This document shows, piece by piece, positions 1-7,222 of a stretch of 25,648 nt of DNA (the first letter of the stretch is position 1; each line of letters starts with the position of its first letter). The DNA lies in contig URPD01000025.1 of the NCBI GenBank assembly GCA_900549645.1, forward strand, positions 1-25,648. Direction: 5' to 3'. The notes below the pieces were generated by a model that saw nothing but the letters and a program-made list of their open reading frames with translations, was not told the DNA's origin and ran no database searches. The position numbers and the translations under genes are program-made. The stretch comes from an uncultured Eubacteriales bacterium (GTDB lineage: Bacteria > Bacillota > Clostridia > Oscillospirales > Oscillospiraceae).

Positions 1-42
1 ATTATATCAAATAGCTTGCGCGTTGAATTTAGCCGGGGAAAA

Positions 43-1836
43 TCAAGTCAGAGTAATATTGAAATGCTTCAGTACTTTGTTATGCGTGGTTTCGTCATTC
101 ATCATATACGCAACCATCGGAAGGCTTGTCATGCCTTTCTCCCAATAACCTTCATCAGCAGAAACAGTATAAATCCATTTGATGCCAATAAAATATTCAT
201 TGGCAGGATCAATTGTAGCTCGTGCTGTTTGGTCCGCCCAATCACAGTCCAAGATATTTTTTATGATGCCATCATCATTCACAGAAAAGCTAGCGGCGGG
301 TGTCTCGCGTGAGGTGCTTGTACCAATACCAACAAACCCAACACCTGCAATGTGACAGAAGATAAAATCCCCCACACTGATATTATTCAGAAGTGTTCCA
401 CCGTCACCATACGCAGACACAAAGCCGTATTTCCGCGCGTCTGCCCAGCTTCTGCCAGAACCATACTCGACTGTAAAACGACGGGCGTTTCCACTCTGGA
501 TAGTGATTTCCATTGCATCATCCCAGCCTCCAGCCAATTCTTTGATCACAGCGGGATTCCAGATCGATTTTGCAAGGGAAGTATAGAGTTGGAGCCGTTC
601 GCGGATTGCAGTCTTATCGAATTGAGCATAAGCCTTAAAGTCGTACTCATTGCTCAATGCCAGGAACTTCGGATTGTTCTGATAAGCTCCGGCATTTAGA
701 GACTGGGCCAGAATATTATCACCCATGTACTGAACCACTTTCTGGTCATAGGGCATATCCTGATAACTACGGTTGTGATCACTGGTCAGAAGAATCAGGT
801 TGCCGAATTTTCTGCGGTTGTTTTTGAAATCCTCCTCGTCGTTGAACAGGTCCTTGTAGGTTTGATAATCGTCTGGCAGAATATGCTCAATGTCATAGGT
901 AGTCTTCGGATTTCGGTCCACATAGTTTTCAAACTGAGAGGCTAGCCCCATGCGCACATTCACATAGTCAGTCAATCTAGCCAGCATGTGAAGCATATAC
1001 CGTCCGGTAAATTGATTCAGCTCAAAATCCTGGATGGCATCCAGTTTCTCGCTCATCCGCTGCAGTGTTGATACCAGCTTAATGCCAATTGTCTTGACAT
1101 CTTGATTCCTGATTTGGCACATAACACGGAACAAGAGATTTTTGTTTGTATTCCAATTGATCTTTTTATAGTTAAAAATACGAGTAGACGCAAAAATATC
1201 AATAAAGGTTGCAACGATCTTGATTTTCTGGTCAACAACCGCAGGCGCGTCATCTACGCGCACTGCCGACATAATCAGGTAATTCTGGTAGGTAATATCC
1301 CGGTGGGCATTATAGAATACCGCCTCAAAGCCTTTTGTAAGCTTTTCAGAATATGCCTTAATACGCAGATACAAGTTGGTCATCAAGGTCATTTCAATGG
1401 TAACCAGCTCTTTATATTGCTTTGGCTGTGTCAGCTGCATTTCCGTCCGGGCGTTCATTCGGACCCAAGTATGAAATTTTTCACCCAGCAACTCAAAATC
1501 CCGATCTTCCGCACCTTTTTTCGTCTCACGGATGGAATTTGCGTATTTGGCACGAAGCCAGGCGGAAATGAAGTCAACGTCTTCAGCTTTGACTGTGCCG
1601 CTGCTCTCGGAGTCAAAGGCATTTTTGATACGGGTAATATTTTGCTGCCATACTTTGTTAACCGAGTCACGGTCTGCTTCATCTACCTGCTGAATGATAA
1701 AAGCTTTTAACATCTCGGCACTGTTTAAGCTGAGTCCACGATCATTCATCGTCAGGAAAATCGTATGGGCCTCATCCTCTGATGGTGTATCGATTTCCAG
1801 TAGAAGAACCTTCCCTTTCAGCCAGTAAATGAAATA
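43..1836 (-). pseudogene. N-terminally truncated GmrSD-type (DUF262/DUF1524) restriction nuclease
   Basis: The first ATG in the remaining frame is at 1749 and gives 568 residues. The frame stays open, with recognisable family sequence, back to a TGA at 1837-1839 (reading KGKVLLLEIDTPSEDEAHTIF before MNDRGLSLN). The MNDRG-L-S-L-N motif is normally deep inside the DUF262 domain, so the DGQQR-type NTPase part is missing. The DUF1524 nuclease motif is intact: DIEHILP near residue 285, then GNLILLTSDHNRSYQDMPY. The last ~150 residues (RSWADARKYGFVSAYGDGG, VGDFIFCHIAGVGFVGIG) resemble a PUA/EVE-like domain of the kind that reads modified bases; this part is inference. GmrSD proteins are type IV restriction enzymes that cleave modified phage DNA using NTPs. 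Without the N-terminus this copy is probably inactive, although translation from 1749 would give a free nuclease plus reader. Confidence 0.8.
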
Positions 1837-2177
1837 TCAGTATAATGAAAACCACTAAAAATATCTTCAAATAACCGCTGTGCCCATCCTTCGTGAATTG
1901 CGAATAAGTTGTTTAACAACAGCCATGCCAGACTTTCTTCCTGAGAAATCCAAGCAGTATCTATGAAAGCACGGTTATAATTTACACCATGAACAATGTT
2001 GTTTGGGTCAATCATTCTCTGAAAATCAGCTGTCGTCAAGTCAGGATTATCCGCAAGCGCCTCCGCAATTACACTTCTTGTATATCTCAAACTTACATTT
2101 AATGGATGAACAAAATCAAATGCCGAAGTGATATTATCTAATGCGTCCTTTGAGGCTCTAAAAAATACATCAGCCAA
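1818..2177 (-). CDS. Small hypothetical protein, probably C-terminally broken
   Basis: I do not recognise this family. A TTG start at 2177 is chosen because AGGAGG lies six bases before it, giving a soluble, mostly helical protein of about 119 residues starting (M)ADVFFRASKD. A longer frame starts with ATG at 2237, but that codon lies inside a repeated motif (2234-2246) and has no good ribosome binding site. The sequence contains YNRAFIDTAWISQEESLAW and ends FHYTDISFTG. The stop at 1818 falls where the GmrSD remnant begins in another frame. The original C-terminus may therefore have been lost when two genes were joined by a deletion. An intact small gene overlapping the remnant is the alternative. 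Confidence 0.5.
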   Translation of the reverse strand: MADVFFRASKDALDNITSAFDFVHPLNVSLRYTRSVIAEALADNPDLTTADFQRMIDPNNIVHGVNYNRAFIDTAWISQEESLAWLLLNNLFAIHEGWAQRLFEDIFSGFHYTDISFTG

Positions 2178-2233
2178 TTTATTCCTCCTATGTACCTTCA
2201 TCACATTTATGAGATGGATGCGTGAACGAACTA

Positions 2234-2394
2234 ACATCTAATCCACAACTTGTTCGCTAAAAACAGTCGGGTATGCTGAACTACTGTCAGCGCTAAACAT
2301 CTAATCCACTAACTCAACTTTTCTGCCTGTTTTCCGCTTTGGCAGATATGTTCTCTCACACACTTTCAGGCAGGTGAGTTGGTGATTTAGATGT
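2234..2394. repeat. Repeat cluster with an imperfect inverted repeat
   Basis: The 13-base motif ACATCTAATCCAC occurs at 2234-2246 and again at 2297-2309, both in the plus orientation. From the second copy a 20-base arm (2297-2316) matches the reverse complement of 2375-2394 at 17 of 20 positions. An inner arm, CTGCCTG (2323-2329) against CAGGCAG (2367-2373), continues the stem around a spacer of about 37 bases. There is no ORF inside. It could be a recombinase site, a small non-autonomous element, or the end of an excised mobile element; the sequence does not decide. It fills most of the gene-free stretch between the two neighbouring genes. Confidence 0.65.
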
Positions 2395-2440
2395 CAGCCA
2401 ATATAGCCCAAAGCACCGGAAATAAGCGGTTTTTCACACT

Positions 2441-3805
2441 TTATTCCTTAACCCTTGACATCAATACTACCGTCTCCACATGACATGTCCTTGGGAACAT
2501 GTCCACCGCCGTGATTTTCTTCAGCTCGTAGCCGTATTCGGTGAAGCGCAGAATATCGCGCGCAAGGGTTGCGGGGTCGCAGGAGACGTAAACCACGCGC
2601 CCCGGCTGCATCGACGCGACAGCCGCGACGGCTTCCGCGCTCATGCCCTTGCGCGGCGGGTCGACCACAACAGCGTCAGGCCGCAGACCGCGCGCGGCAA
2701 GCTCCGCCGCCGCATCGCCCGCGTCGCCGCAGATGAACTCGGCGGTCCGGACTCCGTTCATTTCCGCGTTGTGCCGCGCGTTTTCTATTGCCTCCGGTAC
2801 AATCTCCGCGCCGATCACCCGTTCCGCCTGCCGGGCAAGACACAGGCTTATCGTACCCGCGCCGCAGTAGAGGTCGAACACCAGCTTCGCGGGCTGCTCG
2901 AAGCAGTATTCGCAGGCGCGCTGATAGAGCCGCTCGGCCTGCGGGGGATTGATCTGGAAAAACGCCTGCGGTGCGATGTCGAAGCCGCGGCCGCACAGCG
3001 TATCGCGCATATCGGCTCTGCCGTACAACGTGTAAAAATCACCGGACAGCACGGTGTTTCCGCGAGTCTTATTGATATTCAGCACGATCCCCGTCAGCTC
3101 CGGGCAGTCGCGGCGGAGCCTGTCCACAAGCGCCTGAGTGTCCGCACCGAAACCCTTGGCCGAGACTATGCAGACCACGGCGTCCGTGCCGTTCACCGCG
3201 CGGCGGCAGAACACATGGCGCACCGCGCCGCGTCCGGTCTCCTCGTCGTAGGCCGGTATACCGCGCTCGTTTATGAAATCGACGACGGACTTCGCCGCCC
3301 GGTTGCTCAGCTCGTTCTGGGCGCGGCATCCGTCGATGGCAACGAGCCGGTGACTGCGCGGCTGGTAAAAGCCGAAGCGCGCCGCCCCGTCACAGTTGGC
3401 GACGGCGAAAATGCCCTTGTTGCGATAATTATCTCTCGCGGCGCTGCCGAGAATCTCGGTACATTCAAGCTGCTGCTTGCCGATGTGGTGCAGTGCGTCG
3501 TTCACACGGCCAAGCTTGAAGCGAAGCTCTTCTTCATAATTGATGTGACGGCAGTCACAGCCGCCACAGCGGGAATAGTACGGGCAGTCAGGCTCAATGC
3601 GCTGCACCGAGGGGGCGATAAGCCGCTCGCCGCGCGCGTATACGGCTGTCGCCGTGACCTTGACGAGCTTTATTTCCCACTCCTCGCCGGGGATCGCGCC
3701 CGGAACGAACACGGCTCTGCCGCCGACACGGCAGACTCCGCCACCGTCCGATGAATAAGCGTCGATATTGACGCGGTATATCTGATTTTTCTTTAAACTT
3801 TCCAT
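2441..3805 (-). CDS. rlmD: 23S rRNA (uracil-5-)-methyltransferase, RlmD/RlmCD (RumA/TrmA) family
   Basis: This enzyme uses S-adenosylmethionine to methylate C5 of a uracil in 23S rRNA. The 454-residue protein has an N-terminal TRAM RNA-binding domain (about residues 5-60, with YSSDGGGVCRVGGRAVFVPG), an iron-sulfur cysteine cluster CPYYSRCGGCDC near residue 73, and a C-terminal Rossmann methyltransferase domain. Motifs are FDLYCGAGTISL (SAM site), VVDPPRKG, and YVSCDPATLARD with the catalytic cysteine. The length is normal for the family. Which uracil or uracils are modified (U747, U1939 or both, as for Bacillus RlmCD) cannot be read from the sequence. No Shine-Dalgarno sequence precedes the ATG, and a possible -10 ends only six bases upstream. 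Confidence 0.93.
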   Translation of the reverse strand: MESLKKNQIYRVNIDAYSSDGGGVCRVGGRAVFVPGAIPGEEWEIKLVKVTATAVYARGERLIAPSVQRIEPDCPYYSRCGGCDCRHINYEEELRFKLGRVNDALHHIGKQQLECTEILGSAARDNYRNKGIFAVANCDGAARFGFYQPRSHRLVAIDGCRAQNELSNRAAKSVVDFINERGIPAYDEETGRGAVRHVFCRRAVNGTDAVVCIVSAKGFGADTQALVDRLRRDCPELTGIVLNINKTRGNTVLSGDFYTLYGRADMRDTLCGRGFDIAPQAFFQINPPQAERLYQRACEYCFEQPAKLVFDLYCGAGTISLCLARQAERVIGAEIVPEAIENARHNAEMNGVRTAEFICGDAGDAAAELAARGLRPDAVVVDPPRKGMSAEAVAAVASMQPGRVVYVSCDPATLARDILRFTEYGYELKKITAVDMFPRTCHVETVVLMSRVKE

Positions 3806-3811
3806 ATTTTC

Positions 3812-3840
3812 ATATTATCATGTTTTTCACCATATAGCAA
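3812..3840 (-). promoter_or_regulatory. Putative promoter of rlmD
   Basis: On the minus strand TTGCTA (3835-3840) and TAATAT (3812-3817) are separated by 17 bases. Each hexamer matches the sigma-A consensus at four positions. The -10 ends six bases before the ATG, so transcription would start at or next to the start codon. Confidence 0.4.
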
Positions 3841-3857
3841 TCGCGGCATTAAATTTT

Positions 3858-3887
3858 TTGAATAAATGCGGCGCAGAGTCAGATAAT
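3858..3887 (+). promoter_or_regulatory. Putative promoter of the lipoprotein gene
   Basis: TTGAAT (3858-3863) and GATAAT (3882-3887) are 18 bases apart. They lie 29 bases before the lipoprotein ATG, with AGGAGG in between. Confidence 0.45.
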
Positions 3888-3916
3888 AGCTTTGAAATTA
3901 TAACAGGAGGAAAAGC

Positions 3917-4180
3917 ATGAAAAGATTTATATTTCTGCTGCTTGCCGTTGTGATGCTGCTGTCTCTCACGGCCTGCGGCGATAATAAAACCAACGACTCC
4001 ATGACCGAGCCGACCGCGAGTCCGAGCATGAGCCCCATGGTATCGCCCGATGTCAGCGACGGCATAGTCAACGATACCGACGGCATCATCGGCAACGTTG
4101 ACGAGCCGAACTCCACCGCCAACATGGGCGGCAGCACGGCGAATGTCGGGGCGACTCCGTCCGTCAGCGCAAATCCGTGA
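3917..4180 (+). CDS. Small Ser/Thr/Pro-rich lipoprotein
   Basis: The 87-residue protein has a clear lipoprotein signal: a basic start (MKRF), a hydrophobic core (IFLLLAVVMLLSL) and the lipobox LTAC with Cys at about residue 20. It should be lipidated and held on the outer face of the membrane. The mature part is about 67 residues, low-complexity and rich in Ser, Thr, Pro, Asp and Asn, with no recognisable domain. A strong AGGAGG sits seven bases before the ATG. The function is unknown. It may be co-transcribed with the HD protein about 100 bases downstream unless the hairpin between them terminates transcription. Confidence 0.75.
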   Translation: MKRFIFLLLAVVMLLSLTACGDNKTNDSMTEPTASPSMSPMVSPDVSDGIVNDTDGIIGNVDEPNSTANMGGSTANVGATPSVSANP

Positions 4181-4219
4181 TTTCTTCTTGATTTCCGGAG
4201 AAAACAGCGTTATCATGTA

Positions 4220-4261
4220 CCCGGCGTCAGGCAGATTTTCCGCCGGCGCCGGGCAACTTTT
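4220..4261 (+). terminator. Possible weak intrinsic terminator
   Basis: CCCGGCG (4220-4226) pairs with CGCCGGG (4247-4253) around a 20-base loop and is followed by CAACTTTTA. The T-run is short, so partial termination after the lipoprotein gene is the most that can be claimed. Confidence 0.35.
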
Positions 4262-4281
4262 ATACACGGGAGATAGATAAA

Positions 4282-4824
4282 ATGAGCTACATACCTACAC
4301 CTGAACAAGCGGAAGAACTGCTGAAGAAATACAATAAGGAGCCGTTTCATATTCAGCACGGCGAGACGGTCTCGAAGGTCATGGGCGAATTTGCAAAGGA
4401 ATACGACCCGGACAACGTCGACTTCTGGCGTACCGTCGGTATGCTGCATGACATTGATTTTGAGCTGTACCCGGAGCAGCACTGCGTCAAGGCGATAGAG
4501 CTGCTGCACGAGAATGATATAGACGAGGACGTCATCCACGCCGTTATAAGCCATGGCTACGGCATCTGCATAGACGTCGAGCCGGTGAAGTACATGGAGA
4601 AGGTGCTGTTTGCAACCGACGAGTTGACCGGGCTGATAGGCGCTGTTGCGCTCATGCGTCCGACCGGGCTTGAGGGCATGGAGGTCAAGTCCGTGATGAA
4701 GAAATTCAAGGACAAGAAGTTTGCCGCCGGATGCTCGCGCGAAGTGATACGCCGCGGGGCGGAGATGCTTGACATGGAGCTGTCGGAGCTTATCTGCAAG
4801 ACCATCGACGCAATGCGCGCATGA
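4282..4824 (+). CDS. HD-domain metal-dependent phosphohydrolase family protein
   Basis: The 180-residue protein has the HD hallmark: His in FHIQHGETV (about residue 28), His-Asp in GMLHDID (about 55-57), a further His in VISHGYG, and Asp in ATDELTGLIG (about 112). HD proteins bind a divalent metal and hydrolyse phosphate esters or nucleotides; the substrate here is unknown. GGGAGA lies ahead of the ATG. The stop overlaps the start of the phosphopantetheinyl transferase gene by four bases (ATGA), so the two are probably translationally coupled. That link does not reveal a shared pathway. Confidence 0.85.
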   Translation: MSYIPTPEQAEELLKKYNKEPFHIQHGETVSKVMGEFAKEYDPDNVDFWRTVGMLHDIDFELYPEQHCVKAIELLHENDIDEDVIHAVISHGYGICIDVEPVKYMEKVLFATDELTGLIGAVALMRPTGLEGMEVKSVMKKFKDKKFAAGCSREVIRRGAEMLDMELSELICKTIDAMRA

Positions 4825-5414
4825 CGCCGCGGCTGTATATATCCGAAATCGACCCGTCGGCGACGGTGGACGAGGCAGTATTCTCGCGGTACCGGCTTGA
4901 TAAGCTGCACGCGGCGAAGAGCGCTGCACGGCGCGCCGAGGGGATATGCGCGGAGCGGCTGCTGATATATGCCCTGCGCGATACCATGCCGGAGATAGAA
5001 TTTCCGGTGGAGATAGTAACCGACAAATCCGGCAAGCCGGAGCTTGCAGATGTGCCGCTGCGCTTCAGCCTGTCGCACTCTGGGGATCGCTGCGCCTGCG
5101 CGGTGTATGATCGGGCGATAGGCGTTGATATCCAGAAGCGCGCCGCGGCGGATGTGCGTATCCTTGAGCGGAGGTTTACGCCGTGCGAGCGGGAGTTTGT
5201 GCTGAACTCTGCGGACAGGGGAGCGGCGTTCACGCGCATCTGGACGATGAAGGAGAGCTATATAAAAGCCCTCGGCGCGGGGATACCGCATGGCTCATTC
5301 TGCACAATCGGCGGTCTGCCCGGAACCATGCGCACGTTGGAGCGCGGCGAATATTTCTGCTCGGTGTATATACCGGATGAGCCGTGCGCGGAGCTTGAGA
5401 TAAAAATTCTATAA
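4821..5414 (+). CDS. 4'-phosphopantetheinyl transferase, Sfp type
   Basis: The enzyme moves the phosphopantetheine arm of coenzyme A onto a serine of a carrier protein, activating fatty-acid, polyketide or peptide-synthetase carriers. The 197-residue protein carries the expected motifs: FSLSHSGD (about residue 75), GVDIQ (about 98) with the magnesium-binding Asp, and WTMKESYIKALGAG (about 140) with the Glu and Lys of the active site. The length is slightly below Bacillus Sfp (224 residues). No carrier protein or synthetase gene is in the window. It could serve primary ACP or a distant biosynthetic cluster. It is the last gene before a terminator. Confidence 0.9.
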   Translation: MTPRLYISEIDPSATVDEAVFSRYRLDKLHAAKSAARRAEGICAERLLIYALRDTMPEIEFPVEIVTDKSGKPELADVPLRFSLSHSGDRCACAVYDRAIGVDIQKRAAADVRILERRFTPCEREFVLNSADRGAAFTRIWTMKESYIKALGAGIPHGSFCTIGGLPGTMRTLERGEYFCSVYIPDEPCAELEIKIL

Positions 5415-5429
5415 CGACTTAAACACACG

Positions 5430-5468
5430 GGGAGAGGCTTTGCAGATAAGACCTCTCCCTTAATTTTT
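5430..5468 (+). terminator. Intrinsic terminator after the phosphopantetheinyl transferase gene
   Basis: The arms GGGAGAGG (5430-5437) and CCTCTCCC (5452-5459) pair perfectly over eight bases and are followed by TTAATTTTT. Confidence 0.85.
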
Positions 5469-5477
5469 AAATAGTTA

Positions 5478-5506
5478 TTGACAAATATAGCTGACAAGAG
5501 TACAAT
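5478..5506 (+). promoter_or_regulatory. Promoter of the XRE-DUF3169 pair
   Basis: TTGACA (5478-5483), a 17-base spacer and TACAAT (5501-5506) form a near-consensus sigma-A promoter, 60 bases before the XRE start. Confidence 0.75.
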
Positions 5507-5510
5507 ACAA

Positions 5511-5532
5511 AATGACAAGGATATTTGTCATT
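5511..5532. promoter_or_regulatory. Palindromic operator next to the XRE promoter
   Basis: AATGACAA (5511-5518) and TTGTCATT (5525-5532) are perfect inverted copies around a six-base spacer. The site covers the expected transcription start, just after the -10. Further TGACAA half-sites overlap the -35 (5479-5484) and lie at 5493-5498, and an inverted TTGTCA occurs at 5546-5551. The likely binder is the XRE protein encoded right after it, giving autorepression. Confidence 0.65.
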
Positions 5533-5565
5533 AAGACGTATAATGTTGTCAACTGGAGGTGCTGT

Positions 5566-5781
5566 ATGATACTGCGGAATCGTTTGAAGGAACGCAGAGC
5601 CGCACTGAACGTCAATCAGCAGGAGATGGGGCGCCTGTGCGGCGTGTCCCGCCAGACGATAAGCCTGATCGAGCGGGGCGACTATTCGCCGTCCGTCGCC
5701 CTTGCCCTGACGATCGCAAAGGTGTGCGGCGTTACAGTGGAAGAAGTTTTCTATTTACAGGAGGAAGAAGACAATGGATAA
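5566..5781 (+). CDS. Small XRE-family transcriptional regulator
   Basis: The 71-residue protein is a single helix-turn-helix domain (RLKERRAALNVNQQEMGRL, then VSRQTISLIERGDYSPS for the recognition helix region), the short type paired with membrane proteins in many Firmicutes. The ATG at 5566 is chosen because GGAGGT lies five bases upstream; the longer frame from 5512 would start inside the operator. It overlaps the DUF3169 gene by eight bases. It probably dimerises on the palindrome at 5511-5532 and represses its own operon. The effector is unknown. Confidence 0.9.
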   Translation: MILRNRLKERRAALNVNQQEMGRLCGVSRQTISLIERGDYSPSVALALTIAKVCGVTVEEVFYLQEEEDNG

Positions 5782-6565
5782 CAATGAGATCAAGCGGACG
5801 AATCGAAAGGCTCTGCCGAAATTCATCCTTCTTTTTGTCGTGTGCGCGTTTATAGGCGGAGTGATAGGCTATTTCTCCGGAAAATACGCGCTGAACGAAC
5901 TGACCGGAAGCATAAAAGCCGCGGGCGCGTTCTTCGATACGCGTATCGCGCCGTGGCTCATGCTGGCGCTGGCAGTCATAGTGCCTGCTGTCTGTGTCCC
6001 CATTTACCGCAGCGCGAAGAAGCTGATCGGCATGTGGGACGGCGAAGATGAGGAGCTGGCCGACATCATCGACGGGAAGATATCAACTGCGATGTGGATA
6101 TCCAGCGCCGCGCTGGTCATCTCCTATTTTCTCATTGCTGCGTCGTACTCTGCGGGCTTTGCCGCATTTGACAGCAGGCCGGGCACATATGACGTTTTTG
6201 CCAGCATAGTTGGATTCCTGGCCATTATGGTCGAGACGATCGTTATACAGCAGAAGTGCGTTGACGCCGCCAAGCATACAAATCCTGTGAAGGATGTATC
6301 CGTCTATGATATGAAGTTCCAGAAAAAGTGGGTGGACAGCTGCGACGAGGCCGAGAAAATTATGATCGGCAAATGCGCCTATAAAGCATACACCGCAACG
6401 GGCTCCGTTTGTGCGGTTCTGGCTATCGTGCTTGCAGTCTGTGCGCTGGTATTCGGGATCGGCTTCCTGCCGTCGCTGGTAGTGTGCCTTATCTGGCTTG
6501 TCAATCTGTCGGTATATTGCAGGGAAGCGATGCGCTGCTCCAAAGCAGGGATTAAAATCCCGTGA
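5774..6565 (+). CDS. DUF3169 family multi-pass membrane protein
   Basis: The 263-residue protein has about six hydrophobic segments: residues ~17-36, ~58-78, ~110-130, ~143-160 and two near the C-terminus (~205-250). Between them is a soluble stretch with VSVYDMKFQKKWVDSCDEAEK. This layout and the upstream small XRE gene match the DUF3169 family, whose biochemical role is not known. AGGAGGAAG inside the XRE gene supplies the ribosome binding site, and the genes overlap by eight bases. The XRE protein likely controls its level. A transporter-like or stress-related membrane function is only a guess. Confidence 0.8.
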   Translation: MDNNEIKRTNRKALPKFILLFVVCAFIGGVIGYFSGKYALNELTGSIKAAGAFFDTRIAPWLMLALAVIVPAVCVPIYRSAKKLIGMWDGEDEELADIIDGKISTAMWISSAALVISYFLIAASYSAGFAAFDSRPGTYDVFASIVGFLAIMVETIVIQQKCVDAAKHTNPVKDVSVYDMKFQKKWVDSCDEAEKIMIGKCAYKAYTATGSVCAVLAIVLAVCALVFGIGFLPSLVVCLIWLVNLSVYCREAMRCSKAGIKIP

Positions 6566-6588
6566 TTTCTTTCAAGGAGGAAACTTTA

Positions 6589-6759
6589 ATGAAGCTCAGC
6601 AGTACCGGGTGTTTTATTCTAGCGGTCACTTGACTTTTGGTGTCGCTGCTTTGGTTCTTGTGGGTGAAAAGTACCGTCATCGGCGTTGTATGGCTGATTG
6701 TCGGAGCAGTTGAATTGGCCATTGCTTTTGTCATGCGCCATAAGGAAAAACGTAAATGA
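6589..6759 (+). pseudogene. Small two-segment membrane protein gene with an in-frame TGA
   Basis: A good ribosome binding site (AAGGAGG, 6574-6580) precedes an ATG at 6589. The frame encodes about 56 residues, MKLSSTGCFILAVT-stop-LLVSLLWFLWVKS, then GVVWLIVGAVELAIAFVM and a basic tail. A TGA at codon 15 (6631-6633) interrupts it. The downstream frame is hydrophobic exactly as two membrane segments should be, and its final TGA overlaps the next gene by four bases (ATGA). It was therefore a real coupled gene. A TGG-to-TGA change or a sequencing error is the simplest cause. No selenocysteine signal or TGA recoding is evident elsewhere. Confidence 0.65.
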
Positions 6760-7115
6760 ATGGAAATACTTACCTAATCTTGTTCGTCTTGGTCGTCCTT
6801 GTAATTATACCATGGATAGCGCGAAGAAGACGGCTGGCGGCAGTCAGACATATCTTGAACCGAAAAATGCAGAACAAGGAGAATAACGTTATGAAAGAAC
6901 TGGCAAAACGGTTTATTGGAGAAGAGTGCATCGTTTATACGATTACTTCCAATGACGGCAGCGTGCAGGGTGTGATAAAGGAAATTGATGACGGGGGTAT
7001 GGTCATCGAAAAGAATTCGGGTGAGCTGGAGATTATTAATCTGGATTTCGTCACCCGTATTCGGCAGTATCCGAGAAAGAAGAACGGAAAGAAAAAGGAC
7101 ATCGTGCTGGACTGA
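6756..7115 (+). CDS. Membrane-anchored small protein with a DUF6897-like C-terminal domain
   Basis: The 119-residue protein has one N-terminal membrane segment (YLILFVLVVLVIIPWIA), a basic cytoplasmic linker (RRRRLAAVRHILNRK) and a small beta-rich domain from about residue 46 (KELAKRFIGEECIVYTITS, then GVIKEIDDGGMVIE, NLDFVTRIRQYP) resembling the DUF6897 group, with a highly basic end. The fold looks Sm-like, but this is inference. An internal ATG at 6891 is preceded by AAGGAG with nine bases spacing, so a soluble 74-residue form could also be made. It overlaps the disrupted gene upstream by ATGA. The function is unknown. Confidence 0.7.
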   Translation: MNGNTYLILFVLVVLVIIPWIARRRRLAAVRHILNRKMQNKENNVMKELAKRFIGEECIVYTITSNDGSVQGVIKEIDDGGMVIEKNSGELEIINLDFVTRIRQYPRKKNGKKKDIVLD

Positions 7116-7160
7116 ACGCCATTTTTGAAGCAAAAATATGATCAACCGCAGAGAAAGAAT

Positions 7161-7207
7161 AACGGCCTTGGGGCGCATCCATTGAGGGAGCGCTCCAGGG
7201 CCGTTTC
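7161..7207. terminator. Hairpin between convergent genes, probable bidirectional terminator
   Basis: A 16-base arm beginning AACGGCC (7161-7176) pairs with 7190-7205 with two mismatches around a 13-base loop. It lies between the stop codons of the plus-strand DUF6897-like gene and minus-strand dapA. The T-tracts are short on both sides (TTTCA; TTATTCTTTCT), so efficiency may be modest. Confidence 0.55.
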
Positions 7208-7222
7208 ACATAGTCTGTCAGA

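Noticed and set aside
2480..3754. Long plus-strand open frame of 424 codons opposite the rRNA methyltransferase gene
   Set aside because: It is the antisense shadow of a gene with clear family motifs, has no ribosome binding site, and its Arg/Ala/His-rich product looks like no known protein.
6631..6633. TGA read as selenocysteine or as Trp by an altered code
   Set aside because: TGA serves as the normal stop for many genes here, and no selenocysteine-type hairpin was recognised after it; simple mutation is more likely.
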